A DNA stretch of 64,000 bases from Moraxellaceae bacterium. Lineage in GTDB: Bacteria; Pseudomonadota; Gammaproteobacteria; Burkholderiales; Rhodocyclaceae. Numbering within the stretch: the stretch's first letter is position 1; every line of letters begins with the position of its first letter. The position numbers were made by a program, and so were the translations under genes. Shown here piece by piece: positions 1-13,407 of this stretch. The notes under the pieces are model-generated. The model was given only the letters and a program-made list of their open reading frames with translations, searched no databases and had not been told where the DNA came from. Where the stretch lies: contig JAVHYF010000006.1 of assembly GCA_031119205.1 (NCBI GenBank), positions 99,150-163,149 of the forward strand, read 5' to 3'.

Positions 1-300
1 GGCATGCATGCGGCCAGCATGCTGGGAACGATGCGTAAATTCGTTGAGCTCGGTGATCGGCAGCGCGTCCATATCGGCACGCAGTGCGATCGCACGCTTG
101 CTGCTGCCACGGCGGATGACGCCCACCACGCCGGTGCGCCCGATGCCGGTGTGCGTCTCGATGCCGGCGGCACGCAGACGCTCGGCCACCAGGGCGGCGG
201 TGCGGTGCTCGTCGAAGGCCAGTTCGGGGTGGGCGTGGATGTCGTGCCGGACGCGGATGATGTCTTCGCGACGGGACTCGAGGGCGGCAAGTGCGGACAT
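1..300 (-). CDS. M20-family amidohydrolase, N-terminal part only (window edge)
   Basis: The minus-strand reading frame starts with ATG at 300 and stays open to base 1, giving the first 100 residues. The product begins MSALAALESRREDIIRVRHD and continues with IHAHPELAFDEHRTA, the typical N-terminus of M20 metallopeptidase-like amidohydrolases (hippurate hydrolase or N-acyl amino acid hydrolase type). RADMDALPI follows. The last visible residues, AGRMHA, are where the metal-binding MHACGHDGH motif of the family would begin. These enzymes hydrolyse N-acyl amino acids using a di-metal centre. The exact substrate cannot be told. It is divergent from the pyrophosphatase gene, with about 250 bases between them. 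Confidence 0.85.
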   Translation of the reverse strand, partial: MSALAALESRREDIIRVRHDIHAHPELAFDEHRTAALVAERLRAAGIETHTGIGRTGVVGVIRRGSSKRAIALRADMDALPITELNEFTHRSQHAGRMHA

Positions 301-553
301 GGCGCGACTCGTCTGGGGGTGGGCAAGCCCCGATTCTACACAGGTCGACAAGCGCTCCCGACCGGCCGCGCGGGCCTCGCGAAGAGTTCCCTGCCTCGCA
401 TTCGCCGCATCGCAACAATGCGCGTCGTTTGCGCCGGGTCAACCCGCATCGCGGGATTCGGTACTGAAATGGTACTGCCCGGAGATTGCTTTCCTTTTTT
501 CAGGCTGCGGGCGGCGCATTGACGACGATGCGCCCAACACGATGGAGGTTGTG

Positions 554-3115
<2,562 letters not shown>

Positions 3116-3138
3116 CAATCGACTTAAGCAAGCGAAAC

Positions 3139-3167
3139 AAAAATGCCGGCGAAAGCCGGCATTTTTC
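3139..3167. terminator. Bidirectional Rho-independent terminator
   Basis: Perfect hairpin with arms ATGCCGGC (3143-3150) and GCCGGCAT (3155-3162) and a GAAA loop. A T-run follows on the plus strand and an A-run precedes, so it can end both hppA and the convergent rRNA/tRNA methyltransferase gene. Confidence 0.9.
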
Positions 3168-3196
3168 ATTTCAACGATCCGGCATCGACGCCCGGC

Positions 3197-3997
3197 TCAG
3201 ACTGTGCGACGTTGCCTCACCTGTTCGAACAGGCACACGGCTGCAGCGGCTGCCACGTTCAGGGACTCGGCACCACCAGGCATGGGGATGTACACCCGGC
3301 GCGTCGCCAACGCAGCGAGGCCCGGCGACAAGCCGCGCCCCTCCGCACCGAACAACCAGCAACTGGGTCCGGCAAGATCACAATCGAACACCGCCTGCGC
3401 ATCATCCGCCAGCACAGTAGCCAGGCGTTGCCCCGCAAACGCTGACACCTGTGCCAGCAAGTCGACACGCTCGCGGATGCCCATCAGGAAGTGAGCCCCC
3501 ATGCCGGCACGCAGGACCTTGGGCGACCAGGCCTGGGCACAGCCCTCACCCAGCCATGCACGGCGGATGCCGGCCGCGGCGGCGGTACGTAACAGCGTGC
3601 CGAGATTGCCGGCATCCTGCACGCCCTCCAGCGCGATGACATCGACCAGACCGCTCTCACCCGCGCGCCCCTCCGCAATCGCCTCCGGTATCGCGATCTC
3701 GGCCAGCACACCGGTCGGTGTATCCACCGGGCTCAAGGCTTTGAACAGATTGCCCGGCAGGCCGATGGCGCGTATGCCAGCGTCCGCGCATTGCTCCTGC
3801 AGCGATGCGAGTTCAGCATCCAGCGGGAGGTCGGCCCACACGGTCGTCAGCGGGACCACACCTGCGTCCAGCGCTGCGCGCAGCAGATGTGCGCCATCGA
3901 TGACGGTACGACCTTGCTCGCGGCGGTAGCGTGCTTCCTCGGCAAGCGCCTTGAGATGGCGGAACGTGGGGTTGTCGCGCGAGCTGATGAGCTTCAT
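3197..3997 (-). CDS. TrmH/SpoU-family RNA 2'-O-methyltransferase
   Basis: 266 aa. Transfers a methyl group from S-adenosylmethionine to a ribose 2'-OH in rRNA or tRNA. The N-terminus (MKLISSRDNPTFRHLKALA) is the substrate-binding SpoU_sub_bind type. The C-terminal half carries the SPOUT knot motifs: ALEGVQDAGNLGTLLRTA (motif 1, residues about 115-133), WLFGAEGRGLS (motif 2) and IPMPGGAESLNVAAAAAV (motif 3). It lies 15 bases after rnhB at the end of the lpx cluster and ends near the convergent hppA terminator. The nucleotide it modifies cannot be read from sequence. Confidence 0.88.
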   Translation of the reverse strand: MKLISSRDNPTFRHLKALAEEARYRREQGRTVIDGAHLLRAALDAGVVPLTTVWADLPLDAELASLQEQCADAGIRAIGLPGNLFKALSPVDTPTGVLAEIAIPEAIAEGRAGESGLVDVIALEGVQDAGNLGTLLRTAAAAGIRRAWLGEGCAQAWSPKVLRAGMGAHFLMGIRERVDLLAQVSAFAGQRLATVLADDAQAVFDCDLAGPSCWLFGAEGRGLSPGLAALATRRVYIPMPGGAESLNVAAAAAVCLFEQVRQRRTV

Positions 3998-4012
3998 GCC
4001 AGCCTCAGGCGC

Positions 4013-4591
4013 TCAGAAAAGGCGAGCCTGGTCGATGATGGCGCGCACCGGCGCGAAGCTGCGGCGGTGCTCGTCGATCACGCCGTGCAGCTCGATGGCC
4101 GCCAGGTGTTCGGGGGTCGGATATCCCTTGTGGCGCGCAAAACCGTACTGAGGGTAGCGCGCATCCAGCGACACCAGCAGGCGGTCGCGATGTTCCTTGG
4201 CGAGGATCGAAGCCGCCGAGATGGCCGGCTCCAGCGCGTCACCCTGCACGATCGCGCGCGCGGGCATCAGCAGGCCGACCGGAATACGGTTGCCATCCAC
4301 CAGCACCTCGGTGGGAATCGTTGCCAGTGCCTCCACCGCGCGACGCATGGCGAGCATGCTGGCGTGAAGGATGTTGATCGTGTCGATTTCAGCCACCGTC
4401 GCCTCGGCCACGGCCCAGGCCAGCGCGTGGCTGCGGATCTGCTCCTCCAGGCGGGCGCGGGCACGCGCCGTGAGTTGCTTGGAATCGTTCAGGCCACTGA
4501 TCGGACGGGACGGGTCCAGGATGACCGCCGCGGCGACCACCGGCCCGCACAACGGCCCACGGCCTGCTTCATCAACCCCGCAAACGTGCAT
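4013..4591 (-). CDS. rnhB: Ribonuclease HII
   Basis: 192 aa. Cuts the RNA strand of RNA-DNA hybrids and removes misincorporated ribonucleotides. The N-terminal [14 protein letters not shown] motif holds the first catalytic Asp and Glu, and the central LNDSKQLT segment is also typical. The ATG at 4591 overlaps the lpxB stop by one base (TGATG), suggesting translational coupling; a TTG one codon upstream is the alternative. The lpxB-rnhB order is common in proteobacteria. Confidence 0.95.
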   Translation of the reverse strand: MHVCGVDEAGRGPLCGPVVAAAVILDPSRPISGLNDSKQLTARARARLEEQIRSHALAWAVAEATVAEIDTINILHASMLAMRRAVEALATIPTEVLVDGNRIPVGLLMPARAIVQGDALEPAISAASILAKEHRDRLLVSLDARYPQYGFARHKGYPTPEHLAAIELHGVIDEHRRSFAPVRAIIDQARLF

Positions 4592-5748
4592 CAATGCCTC
4601 CTGCCCGCCTCGATCAGCGGCAGCAGGGCTTCCGCTGCACGCTCAGCAGTGTTCTGTCTGAGGCTGAGGTGCATGTCGGTGAAACCTTCGACGAGCTGCT
4701 CCACCGCTTCGCGGTCGTTCAGCCAGCGCTCGATGGCATCGGCGAGAGCAGCCGGCTTCACATCGTCCTGCTCGAACTCCGGCACGACGAAACGTCCCGC
4801 GAGGATGTTCGGCAGTGAGAAGTAAGGAAGGTAGACCATGCGCTTGACGATTCGATACGTCATGTTCGCCACGCGGTAGGCCGCCACCATGGGCCGCTTG
4901 AGCAAGGCAGCCTCCAGGGCAGCAGTGCCGCTGGCCAGCAGCACGACATCACAGGCAATCATGGCCTCGTGCGAGTGGCCGAACAACAGGCGGATCGGTA
5001 GCTCGGCAGCGTCCTGGCGGGCAAGTGCCTCCTCGAAGATCGTGCGCGTCTCGCGCGTGATCAGCGGCACCAGGAACAACAGGTCCGGATGGCGCTCTGC
5101 CAGCAGACGCACTGCGCCGATGAAATCGTCCGCCAGGCGCGACACTTCACCAACACGGCTACCTGGCATGACGGTGACAATGCGCGCGCCTTGCGGCAAC
5201 TGGAGTTGTTCGCGCGCACCCTCACGGTCCGGCTGAAGAGGAAACTCGTCCGCCAGCGGATGCCCGACGAAGCTCGCCGGGATGTTGTGCTTCGTGTACA
5301 GCTCGGGCTCGAACGGGAACAAGCACAGCACATGATCGGCAGCCTTGCCGATGCCATGCACGCGACCGCCGCGCCAGGCCCAGATCGACGGGCTGACGAA
5401 ATGCGCGGTGCGGACGCCAGCCTTGCGCAAGCGCTGCTCCAGACCAAGATTGAAGTCCGGTGCGTCGATACCGATGAAAAGGTCCGGCGGATCGGCCTTG
5501 AGCCGGCGGATCAGGTCAGCACGGATGCCCCACAGCTCGCGATAGCGACGCAGCACCTCCACCAAGCCCATGACGGCCAGGCGCTCGCTCGGCCACCACG
5601 AAGTGAAGCCCTCGGCCTCCATCTTCGGACCGCCGATGCCGACGCACTCCATGTCCGGGAAGTGGGCACGCAGGGCCCGGATCAGATGCGCGGCCAGCAG
5701 GTCACCCGAGGCCTCACCAGCGACCATGGCGATACGCACTTTCGCCAT
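4591..5748 (-). CDS. lpxB: Lipid-A-disaccharide synthase
   Basis: 385 aa, normal family length. Condenses UDP-2,3-diacylglucosamine with 2,3-diacylglucosamine-1-phosphate to the lipid A disaccharide, a peripheral membrane step of the Raetz pathway. Motifs: [16 protein letters not shown] at the N-terminus, [17 protein letters not shown]-like [20 protein letters not shown] and [10 protein letters not shown], all characteristic of GT19. It lies 7 bases downstream of lpxA and its stop overlaps the rnhB start. Confidence 0.97.
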   Translation of the reverse strand: MAKVRIAMVAGEASGDLLAAHLIRALRAHFPDMECVGIGGPKMEAEGFTSWWPSERLAVMGLVEVLRRYRELWGIRADLIRRLKADPPDLFIGIDAPDFNLGLEQRLRKAGVRTAHFVSPSIWAWRGGRVHGIGKAADHVLCLFPFEPELYTKHNIPASFVGHPLADEFPLQPDREGAREQLQLPQGARIVTVMPGSRVGEVSRLADDFIGAVRLLAERHPDLLFLVPLITRETRTIFEEALARQDAAELPIRLLFGHSHEAMIACDVVLLASGTAALEAALLKRPMVAAYRVANMTYRIVKRMVYLPYFSLPNILAGRFVVPEFEQDDVKPAALADAIERWLNDREAVEQLVEGFTDMHLSLRQNTAERAAEALLPLIEAGRRH

Positions 5749-5755
5749 GGCGTGC

Positions 5756-6535
5756 TCAGCGGATGATGCCGCGCTTCGAAGCTGCCAGGAAGTCGCGCAT
5801 CACCTGCAACTCGGCCGTTTCATCAGCCATCGCTGCAATGGTCTCGCGGGCCTGCTCGAGCGTAAGGTTCTGGCGATAGAGCGCCTTGTAGGCGCGCTTG
5901 ATCTGTGCAATGGCTTCCGCCGAAAAGCCGCGACGGCGCAAGCCTTCGCTGTTGATGCCATGCGGGGTGGTCGGGTTACCGGCGTGCATCACATAGGGCG
6001 GCACGTCCTGCGTAATGATTGCACCGCCACCGGCCATGCTGTGCGCACCGATCACACAGAACTGGTGCACCGCTGCCATGCCGCCAAGGATCACGTGGTC
6101 ACCCAGATGGATATGCCCACCCAGAGTCACGTTGTTGGCCATGATGGTATTGCTGCCGACCTGGCAATCATGGCCGATGTGGACCGACGCCATGAACCAG
6201 TTGTCGTCACCGATGCGCGTGACACCGATGTCCTGCGCGGTGCCGATGTTGAAATTGCAGTACTCGCGGATGGTGTTGCGATCACCGATCTCCAGGCGGG
6301 TAGGCTCGCCTGCGTACTTCTTGTCCTGCGGAATCTCGCCCAGCGAGGTGAACTGGAAGATGCGATTGTCGCGACCGATCTTCGTATGGCCCTTGATGAC
6401 CACGTGCGGACCGACAACCGTACCTTCGCCGATCTCGACATGCTCGCCGATGACGCTGAATGGGCCGATCTCGACGCGATCGCCGATCTTTGCGCCGGGA
6501 TGAACCAGAGCGGCGGGGTGGATGTTTGCGCTCAC
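5756..6535 (-). CDS. lpxA: UDP-N-acetylglucosamine O-acyltransferase
   Basis: 259 aa. First step of lipid A synthesis: moves an R-3-hydroxyacyl chain from ACP to the 3-OH of UDP-GlcNAc. The sequence is a left-handed beta-helix of hexapeptide repeats ([19 protein letters not shown] and on), with the catalytic His in the [13 protein letters not shown] segment and the C-terminal helical domain ([20 protein letters not shown]). It starts with GTG. It lies between fabZ (7 bases) and lpxB (7 bases) in the usual order. Confidence 0.97.
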   Translation of the reverse strand: MSANIHPAALVHPGAKIGDRVEIGPFSVIGEHVEIGEGTVVGPHVVIKGHTKIGRDNRIFQFTSLGEIPQDKKYAGEPTRLEIGDRNTIREYCNFNIGTAQDIGVTRIGDDNWFMASVHIGHDCQVGSNTIMANNVTLGGHIHLGDHVILGGMAAVHQFCVIGAHSMAGGGAIITQDVPPYVMHAGNPTTPHGINSEGLRRRGFSAEAIAQIKRAYKALYRQNLTLEQARETIAAMADETAELQVMRDFLAASKRGIIR

Positions 6536-6542
6536 AGCCTGC

Positions 6543-6998
6543 TCACTTCCCCGACTTGCCCGGGCGGATCGCGCACATCAGTTCGGCCTCGACCGCCAGC
6601 TCACCATCGACGCTCGCTGTGCCCTTGTATTTCCAGATGCCACGCATGTTGCGCTCGATGAACATCTCGTAACGCAACTGATCGCCGGGCACCACGGGGC
6701 GCTTGAAGCGCGCGTTGTCGATACCGGCGAACAGCAGTTGCGAATCGGAGTCCGGTGTCACACCCACGGTCTTGAAAGACAGCATCGCGGCCGCCTGGGC
6801 CATGCCTTCGAGGATCAACACGCCAGGCATCACCGGCATGTGCGGAAAATGCCCGTTGAAGAATTCTTCGTTGATGGTGACGTTCTTGATGGCGATGACC
6901 CGCTTGCCCAGTTCCATCTCGACGATGCGGTCGATCAGCAGGAAGGGATAGCGGTGTGGCAGGTAGTTCTTGATCTCGAGGATGTCGATCACGCTCAC
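6543..6998 (-). CDS. fabZ: 3-hydroxyacyl-ACP dehydratase FabZ
   Basis: 151 aa hot-dog fold dehydratase of fatty acid synthesis; it competes with LpxA and LpxD for 3-hydroxyacyl-ACP. The [12 protein letters not shown] motif with the catalytic His and the [22 protein letters not shown] helix with the catalytic Glu are intact. The start codon is GTG and overlaps the lpxD stop by four bases (GTGA). It sits in the standard lpxD-fabZ-lpxA-lpxB order. Confidence 0.97.
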   Translation of the reverse strand: MSVIDILEIKNYLPHRYPFLLIDRIVEMELGKRVIAIKNVTINEEFFNGHFPHMPVMPGVLILEGMAQAAAMLSFKTVGVTPDSDSQLLFAGIDNARFKRPVVPGDQLRYEMFIERNMRGIWKYKGTASVDGELAVEAELMCAIRPGKSGK

Positions 6999-8032
6999 GT
7001 CTTGTTTTCCAGTTCTTTCAGGCGTTTTTCAAGTTTTTTGATGCGCTCGGCCATTTTGTCGAGGTTATGCACGTACGCCGCATTGCGCAGCCATTCGGCA
7101 TGGGGCTGCGTGGAAATCACGGACGAGTAAGCCCCCTTCTCGGAAAGGCTTCTGGTAACGCTCGCATGTCCGGTTACCGTGATGTCGTCACCAATCACAA
7201 GATGCCCCGCCACACCTGACGCGCCACCGATGATGACGCGGCGGCCGATGCGCGTGCTACCAGCTATTCCCACCAGCGCGGCAATCGCAGCGTTTTCGCC
7301 GATATGACAGTTATGGGCGACGTGCACCAGATTGTCGAGCTTGGCGCCATTTTCGATCACCGTATCGTCGAGCGCCCCACGGTCGATGCAGGCATTGGCA
7401 CCTATCTCCACATCGTCGCCGATCAGTACGCGGCCAATCTGCGGAATCTTCTCCCAACTGCCGTCGCGGCGCTTCGCGATGCCGAAGCCATCCGACCCGA
7501 TCACCGTACCAGGATGCAGGATGCAGCGTTCGCCCACCTCGCAGCCCTGTTTGACCACGACGCGCGGGTGAATGAAAGTCCCGGCTCCAATCCGGCAACC
7601 CCGTTCGACCACGACGCCTGGCCCGATCACGACACCCGCGCCGATCACGCAGTCTTCGTCGACGAAAGCCTGGGCCGCGACACTGGCGTCCGGCGGCAGC
7701 GGACTCAGCACGACCGCAGAGGGATGAATGCCCGGAGCGGGCACGGGCACAGGGTTCAGCAGCTGCGACACCCGGGCGAAGTACAGATACGGGTCATCGA
7801 CGATGATGCGCGTACCAGCCCATGCATCCGCCAGCTTGCGCGGCAGGATGACCGCGCCGGCGTTTGTGCCATCAAGTGCCTTTAGGTACTTGTCGCTGAC
7901 GATGAAACCGATCTCGCGGGATGTCGCACGCTCCAGCGGCGCGACCTGTTCGATAACGACGTCGCCGTCGCCCATCAGTTCTCCACCCAGAGCCTCGACG
8001 ATGGCACGGGCGGATGATGCATGCTGATTCAT
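6995..8032 (-). CDS. lpxD: UDP-3-O-(3-hydroxyacyl)glucosamine N-acyltransferase
   Basis: 345 aa. Adds the N-linked hydroxyacyl chain in lipid A synthesis. The N-terminal uridine-binding domain (about residues 1-100, with [15 protein letters not shown]) is followed by a long hexapeptide beta-helix; [18 protein letters not shown] holds the catalytic His. The C-terminus is a lysine/glutamate-rich helix ([19 protein letters not shown]). It lies 7 bases after skp and overlaps fabZ by four bases. Confidence 0.97.
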   Translation of the reverse strand: MNQHASSARAIVEALGGELMGDGDVVIEQVAPLERATSREIGFIVSDKYLKALDGTNAGAVILPRKLADAWAGTRIIVDDPYLYFARVSQLLNPVPVPAPGIHPSAVVLSPLPPDASVAAQAFVDEDCVIGAGVVIGPGVVVERGCRIGAGTFIHPRVVVKQGCEVGERCILHPGTVIGSDGFGIAKRRDGSWEKIPQIGRVLIGDDVEIGANACIDRGALDDTVIENGAKLDNLVHVAHNCHIGENAAIAALVGIAGSTRIGRRVIIGGASGVAGHLVIGDDITVTGHASVTRSLSEKGAYSSVISTQPHAEWLRNAAYVHNLDKMAERIKKLEKRLKELENKT

Positions 8033-8039
8033 CGTAACC

Positions 8040-8543
8040 TCAGCGCGCCGGTGCGTCCGCCAGGACCTTGATGACCTTGTCCGTGATGTCGATCCGCGGG
8101 CTGTGATGCACGGCGTCCTGCACGATCAGGTCGTACTTCTCGGCCTTGGCAACATCACGGATCGCCTGGTTGGCCCGCTCCAGCACAGCGGCCAGCTCTT
8201 CGTTCTGGCGCTGATTGCGGTCTTCCCTGTATTCCCGTTGCTTGCGATTCAGTTCGCGACTGAGATCGGCAAACTCACGCTCACGCTGCTTGCGCTCGTT
8301 CTCGTTCATCGTGAGGGAGTTCTTCTCGAGGTACTCCTTCAGGGAAAGGTGCTGCTTCTCGACATTGCGCAGCTCGGCTTCCCGTTTTTCGAACTCACGC
8401 TCGAGCCGCTTCAGTGCACGCTGGGCCGGCACCGATTCACGCATGACGCGGTCAGCGTTCACGAAACCGATCTTGATGTCCGTCTGCGCGATAGCCACTG
8501 CCGGCAAGAGCGCACAACAAACCGTGGCAAGAAAACGCTTCAT
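8040..8543 (-). CDS. skp: Periplasmic chaperone Skp/OmpH
   Basis: 167 aa. Trimeric chaperone that carries unfolded outer-membrane proteins across the periplasm to the Bam complex. An N-terminal signal peptide (MKRFLATVCCALLPAVAIAQ) precedes IGFVNADRVMRES and a long charged coiled coil rich in Glu, Arg and Lys (about residues 45-130). The ATG at 8543 is preferred because AGGAG lies upstream; the GTG one codon earlier is less likely. It lies directly downstream of bamA. Confidence 0.95.
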   Translation of the reverse strand: MKRFLATVCCALLPAVAIAQTDIKIGFVNADRVMRESVPAQRALKRLEREFEKREAELRNVEKQHLSLKEYLEKNSLTMNENERKQREREFADLSRELNRKQREYREDRNQRQNEELAAVLERANQAIRDVAKAEKYDLIVQDAVHHSPRIDITDKVIKVLADAPAR

Positions 8544-8552
8544 CACAGACTC

Positions 8553-10853
8553 CTAGAAGACCTGGCCGATCTGGAACTGGAAGCGGCGCACTTCGTCGCC
8601 CTCCCGTTTGTTCAACGGGAAGCCATAACTGAACTTCATGGGCCCCAAAGGAGACACCCAGGTTAGACCCAAACCCGTACTGAACCGCAACGGGCCCGAA
8701 CTCTCCGTCGTGGAGTCGGTATCCCACACCTGACCGGCATCCAGGAAAGCGGACAAGCGCGTGCTCTTGCTGTTCTCGCGCATTCCGGGGAACGGGAAGA
8801 GCAGCTCTGCCCCTGTCAGGAAGCGCGTTGTGCCACCAATTGCCTCGTACCGAACGTTCGTGCTGTTCCAGACACGAGGGCCGAGCGAGTTGTCATCGAA
8901 ACCACGAACCGAACCGATGCCGCCTCCATAGTAGTTCTTGAAGAACGGATACGCCTTGCCCCCGTAGGCTTTGCCGTAAGCAAGATCAGTATTAAGCATC
9001 AGGGTGAAAGTCGGATTCAAAGCAAAGAACCGTTGCCATTGATAGTTGGCACGCGCGTATCGCGTCTCACCCGGCGGGATGGCGACATCCAGCGCCACCC
9101 GCTGGTAAAGACCGGTCGTCGGGTAAAGAATGCTGTCCCGCCTGTCGTCCGACCACGACGCAGTTGCCAGGACGGTTGTCGACAGTCCCCCGAACTGATC
9201 AACGTGTCGTGTGTACTGGGGAGGGCTGTCAGGCAGGATCGTGATGCGCGTGTGATCGAACGACAGACCAAAACGAACTGCTTGATCCTCCGAAATCGGC
9301 ATGCCCAGACGCAAGCCAGCTCCCGTGGCTTCAGACTTGTATTTCGCCACCACATTCAGCGAGGTAGGGTCGACTCGCCTGTTATAGACATCAAAACCAC
9401 CGCTGAGGCCATCCGGCGTCAGGTATGGGTCGGTGTAGGAGGCGGAAATATTGCGGTTGATACGGCCCGTTGAAACCTGCAGGGCCAGCGAATTCCCGGA
9501 TCCGAACAGGTTCTCCTGCGAGATACCGGCAGAGAGAACCATCTTTTCCGTCTGAGAGTAGCCGGCACCCAGCGTGAAATTACCTGTCGGTCGCTCTTTG
9601 ACCTCAACCGTCAGATCGACCTGGTCTGTCTGGTTCGGAATGGGCGTTGTGTCGATACTCACATCTTCGAAGTAGCCCGTGCGATTCAGCCGTTCCTTGG
9701 AGCGCTCCACCAGCGTGCGATCGAACCAGGCGCTTTCGGGCTGACGGAACTCGCGACGGATCACCACGTCACGCGTCTTGGAGTTGCCGACTATGTTGAT
9801 GCGATTCACATATGCCCGACGACCCGGATCGATGTAGAAGGTCAGTGCTACCTCACGCTTGGTCTGGTCCACCTCGGGCGCGGCATTCACGTTGGCAAAC
9901 GCGTAACCCTCGTTGCCAAGACGGTCACTGATCTTGCGCGAGGTTTCGTTCAGGTTCTGGCGCGAAAAAATCTCGCCGGGCTTGATCTGCACCAGCGCCT
10001 TGAGCTCCGCTTCCGGCACCAGCATCTCACCCGCCAGGCGCACGGACGAAACCTTGTATTGCTCGCCCTCCTTGATCGCCAACGTGATGTACACGTCTTT
10101 CTTGTCCGGCGTGATCGAGACCTGGGTCGAGTCAAAGGCAAAGTCCAGGTAGCCGCGGTTCAGGTAGTAGGACTTGATGGTTTCCTGGTCAGCCAGCAGC
10201 TTGACCTTGGAGTACTGGTCGTCCTTGGTAAACCAGGAGAGCCACCCTGTCGTAGCCTGTGACATCAGGTCGATCAGGCGACTTTCGCTGAACACCTTCG
10301 CACCGATGACCCGGATTTCCTTGATGCGCGCCGCCTCACCTTCCTCGATCTCGAAGTTGACCGCCACGCGGTTGCGCTCCAGAGGCGAGACAGTGGTCCG
10401 GATCTTGACTGCGTAGAAACTCTTGGTGAGGTAGAGACGCTTGAGCTCCTGCTCCGCTCGGTCCAGGGTCGAACGATCAAATATGCGGGACTCAGAAATC
10501 CCCGCATCCTTGAGCCCCTTGCGCAGGGTCGCCTCGTCGAACTCCTTGTTGCCGGAGAAAGCCAACTGGGCGATGGCCGGGCGCTCGTCCACCGACACGA
10601 CGATCGTGTCACGGTCAGCCTCGATGCGCACGTCCTTGAAAAAGCCCGTGGCATAGAGCGCCTTCACGGCAGCAGCCACGCTCTCGTCGGTAACCGTGTC
10701 ACCGATCTTGATAGGCAGATAGCTAAAGACGGTGCCCGCCTCAGTGCGCTGGATGCCATCTACCTTGATGTCCTTCACCACGAAGGGGGTGAAGCCATGC
10801 GCGAGCGAGCCGAATGCCGCCATGACAGCAGCAGCCAGAATCTTGAGTTTCAT
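8553..10853 (-). CDS. bamA: Outer membrane protein assembly factor BamA
   Basis: 766 aa. Core of the beta-barrel assembly machine in the outer membrane. A signal peptide (about 20 residues) is followed by five POTRA domains: the first begins FVVKDIKVDGIQR, and the last ends before the barrel at about residue 420. The C-terminal 16-strand barrel carries the IGSVRGFDDNSLGPR segment with the VRGF motif of Omp85 proteins. The terminal residue is Phe (IGQVF), as expected for an outer-membrane barrel signal. It lies 4 bases downstream of rseP. Confidence 0.97.
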   Translation of the reverse strand: MKLKILAAAVMAAFGSLAHGFTPFVVKDIKVDGIQRTEAGTVFSYLPIKIGDTVTDESVAAAVKALYATGFFKDVRIEADRDTIVVSVDERPAIAQLAFSGNKEFDEATLRKGLKDAGISESRIFDRSTLDRAEQELKRLYLTKSFYAVKIRTTVSPLERNRVAVNFEIEEGEAARIKEIRVIGAKVFSESRLIDLMSQATTGWLSWFTKDDQYSKVKLLADQETIKSYYLNRGYLDFAFDSTQVSITPDKKDVYITLAIKEGEQYKVSSVRLAGEMLVPEAELKALVQIKPGEIFSRQNLNETSRKISDRLGNEGYAFANVNAAPEVDQTKREVALTFYIDPGRRAYVNRINIVGNSKTRDVVIRREFRQPESAWFDRTLVERSKERLNRTGYFEDVSIDTTPIPNQTDQVDLTVEVKERPTGNFTLGAGYSQTEKMVLSAGISQENLFGSGNSLALQVSTGRINRNISASYTDPYLTPDGLSGGFDVYNRRVDPTSLNVVAKYKSEATGAGLRLGMPISEDQAVRFGLSFDHTRITILPDSPPQYTRHVDQFGGLSTTVLATASWSDDRRDSILYPTTGLYQRVALDVAIPPGETRYARANYQWQRFFALNPTFTLMLNTDLAYGKAYGGKAYPFFKNYYGGGIGSVRGFDDNSLGPRVWNSTNVRYEAIGGTTRFLTGAELLFPFPGMRENSKSTRLSAFLDAGQVWDTDSTTESSGPLRFSTGLGLTWVSPLGPMKFSYGFPLNKREGDEVRRFQFQIGQVF

Positions 10854-10857
10854 GTGT

Positions 10858-12222
10858 TCAGCCGGGAAGCAGGCGATTGATGTCGTTGAACAGGGCCAGC
10901 ATCGACAGCAGAACCAGCAGGGTCAGACCCAGGCGCTGGCCTGCTTCCATCACGCGTTCGGACAGCGGACGCCCCCTGACAAATTCGGCCACATAATACA
11001 GTAAGTGCCCCCCATCCAGCACCGGCACGGGCAGCAGGTTGAGCACGCCCAGACTGATGCTGACCAGGGCAAGGAAGCGCAGGTAGTGCTCCACACCCAT
11101 GCGGGCTGTCTGCCCCGCGTAATCGGCAATGGTCACCGGGCCGCTGACATTCTTCAGCGAAACGACGCCGGTGATCATGCGATACATCACCTTCAGCGTG
11201 AAGATCGACGTCTCGGCAGTCTGCTCGACCGACCGGACGAAGCCATCGACGACGCCATAGCGCATGGTGATCAGATGGCGCTGCAGCAACTCGGGATCCT
11301 GTTGCACCTCGACGCCGAGGCGACCACGCGAACCCGACTTGTCGCTTACAAGCTCGGGCTGGATCACCATCTCCAGTCGCTGCCCGCCGCGTTGCACGAC
11401 CAGTCGTGTGTCCTGCCCGCCGCGTTTTGCAATGTAGCTCGCAAACGCCCGCCAGTCTTCCACAGGCTGTCCGTCGACCGCCATGAAGTGGTCACCCGGC
11501 TGGAGGCCGGCGCGCTCGGCAGGTCCGCCCGGCATCGTGCGTCCCACGATGGCAGGCAATGGCGGCAAGCCCACGGTCAGTCCGAGCTGCGCCAGTGCAT
11601 CAGGCGCGCCATCGTCGATCTTCACGTCAGCCAGGTCGAGATGACGGATCTCCCGTGCTCCGCGCGCGGTCGATACTTCGACCTCGATGCGCTTACCGTC
11701 TATGGCGTGATCGATGATTGCCCAACGCAGGTCAGAGGCAGACTCGATCGACTCGTCTGCGACCTTCTCGATGCGGTCGCCCACCACCAGGCCGGCGCGT
11801 TCCGCTACCGATTGCGCAGACACCGCCCCTACCACTGGAGCCAGCTCCTGGCTGCCGTGCAGGAATACGCCCCAGTAGATGAGGATGGCCAGCAGGAAAT
11901 TGGCCAGCGGTCCGGCCAGCACGATGATGGAGCGCTTGCCCAGCGACTGGCGGTTGAAGGCACGATGACGCTCTGCAGGCGGCACCGCCTCCTCGCGCTC
12001 GTCCAGCATCTTCACGTAGCCACCGAGTGGAATGGCCGACAGCGCCCATTCGGTGCGATCCGGCCCCAGTTGTCGGGCAAAGATGCGCGGCCCGAAGCCG
12101 AGCGAGAAACGCAGCACCTTGACGCCGCAAAGACGCGCCGCGAGATAGTGACCGTACTCGTGAACCGCAATCAGGATCGCCAGGGCGACCAGGAACCACC
12201 AGATGTAATGCAGGATGCTCAT
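10858..12222 (-). CDS. rseP: Site-2 intramembrane zinc protease RseP
   Basis: 454 aa, four membrane segments. Cleaves anti-sigma-E within the membrane and clears signal peptide remnants. The HEYGH zinc motif lies at residues about 21-25, the second metal ligand motif VLDGGHL lies near the C-terminus, and two PDZ domains lie between them ([16 protein letters not shown] and [16 protein letters not shown]). The start overlaps the dxr stop by four bases (ATGA), so it is probably translated by coupling. Confidence 0.96.
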   Translation of the reverse strand: MSILHYIWWFLVALAILIAVHEYGHYLAARLCGVKVLRFSLGFGPRIFARQLGPDRTEWALSAIPLGGYVKMLDEREEAVPPAERHRAFNRQSLGKRSIIVLAGPLANFLLAILIYWGVFLHGSQELAPVVGAVSAQSVAERAGLVVGDRIEKVADESIESASDLRWAIIDHAIDGKRIEVEVSTARGAREIRHLDLADVKIDDGAPDALAQLGLTVGLPPLPAIVGRTMPGGPAERAGLQPGDHFMAVDGQPVEDWRAFASYIAKRGGQDTRLVVQRGGQRLEMVIQPELVSDKSGSRGRLGVEVQQDPELLQRHLITMRYGVVDGFVRSVEQTAETSIFTLKVMYRMITGVVSLKNVSGPVTIADYAGQTARMGVEHYLRFLALVSISLGVLNLLPVPVLDGGHLLYYVAEFVRGRPLSERVMEAGQRLGLTLLVLLSMLALFNDINRLLPG

Positions 12223-13403
12223 TGCTGTCTTGAGACGATTTCCGCGCGAGCAAGTTCGCGAGCAGCTGCATCAGCGCCCAGTGCATCTTCCAGCACCGTC
12301 ACCGGGCGACGCACACTGCGCGCCAGGACGGACTCGACAACCGCCGAGATATCCGTGAAGCCGAGGCGCCCCTCGAGGAAAGCCGCCACGGCCTCCTCGT
12401 TCGCGGCATTGAGCACCGCGCAGGCGTCGCCGCCCACCTCCAGCGCATCGAAGGCAAGGCGCAAGCAAGGGAAACGCTGCAGATCGGGCTCCTCGAAACT
12501 GAGCCTGCCGATCTTCGCGAGATTGAGGCGCTCGACCCCTGATGAAATCCGCTCCGGCCAGGCCATTGCGTGTGCGATCGGCGTACGCATGTCCGGGTTG
12601 CCCAGCTGTGCGATGACCGACCCGTCGACGTACTCGACCATCGAATGGATGACGCTCTCGGGATGGATCAGCACGCCGATACGGTTCGGCTCGACGCCGA
12701 ACAGCCAGCGCGCCTCGATGACCTCCAGCCCCTTGTTCATCATCGACGCGGAATCGACCGAGATCTTGCGGCCCATCACCCAGTTCGGATGAGCACAGGC
12801 CTGATCCGGCGTCATGGCGGCGAGCTGCTCCACCGGCGTGCACCGGAAGGGGCCGCCGGAAGCCGTCAGGACGAGACGACTGACGCCGCATTGTTGCAAG
12901 CCATAGTCAAACCCGGTGGGCAGTGACTGGAACAGGGCGTTGTGCTCGCTATCGATCGGCAACAGCGTCGCGCCGGCGGTACGCACGGCATCCATGAAGA
13001 GGCTGCCGGCCAATACCAGCGACTCCTTGTTGGCGAGCAGCACACGCTTGCCAGCCTGCGCAGCAGCCAGCGATGACTCCAGCCCGGCAGCACCGACGAT
13101 GGCAGCCATCACCGTGGTCACATCGGCAGCTATGGCCACGTCGACCAGCGCCTTGCGCCCCACCAGGACTTCGGTGCTACTTGCCGTCCCCAGGCGATCA
13201 CGCAGGTCGCCAGCAAGTATGTCGTCCGCCACCACTGCAAAACGCGGCCGGAACTGCGCACATTGCTGCGCCAACCGTTCAATCTGCCGATTGCCGCTCA
13301 GGGCAAAGACTTCGAAGCACTCGGGATGACGCGCCACCACGTCCAGCGTGCTGACGCCGATGGATCCAGTGGCACCAAGAACGGTGAGAACCTGTTTCGA
13401 CAT
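12219..13403 (-). CDS. dxr: 1-deoxy-D-xylulose 5-phosphate reductoisomerase
   Basis: 394 aa. Converts DXP to 2-C-methyl-D-erythritol 4-phosphate with NADPH, the first committed step of the MEP isoprenoid pathway. The start at 13403 ([19 protein letters not shown]) sits at the NADPH-binding GATGSIG motif; the longer open frame upstream is the cdsA tail read in another frame. [16 protein letters not shown] and [18 protein letters not shown] are catalytic and metal-binding segments. It lies between cdsA and rseP. Confidence 0.97.
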   Translation of the reverse strand: MSKQVLTVLGATGSIGVSTLDVVARHPECFEVFALSGNRQIERLAQQCAQFRPRFAVVADDILAGDLRDRLGTASSTEVLVGRKALVDVAIAADVTTVMAAIVGAAGLESSLAAAQAGKRVLLANKESLVLAGSLFMDAVRTAGATLLPIDSEHNALFQSLPTGFDYGLQQCGVSRLVLTASGGPFRCTPVEQLAAMTPDQACAHPNWVMGRKISVDSASMMNKGLEVIEARWLFGVEPNRIGVLIHPESVIHSMVEYVDGSVIAQLGNPDMRTPIAHAMAWPERISSGVERLNLAKIGRLSFEEPDLQRFPCLRLAFDALEVGGDACAVLNAANEEAVAAFLEGRLGFTDISAVVESVLARSVRRPVTVLEDALGADAAARELARAEIVSRQQ

Positions 13404-13407
13404 GAGT

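Noticed and set aside
8..553. N-terminal extension of hppA to 1035 codons
   Set aside because: It would overlap the divergent M20 gene and a 250-base gap; GGAGG before 554 marks the start.
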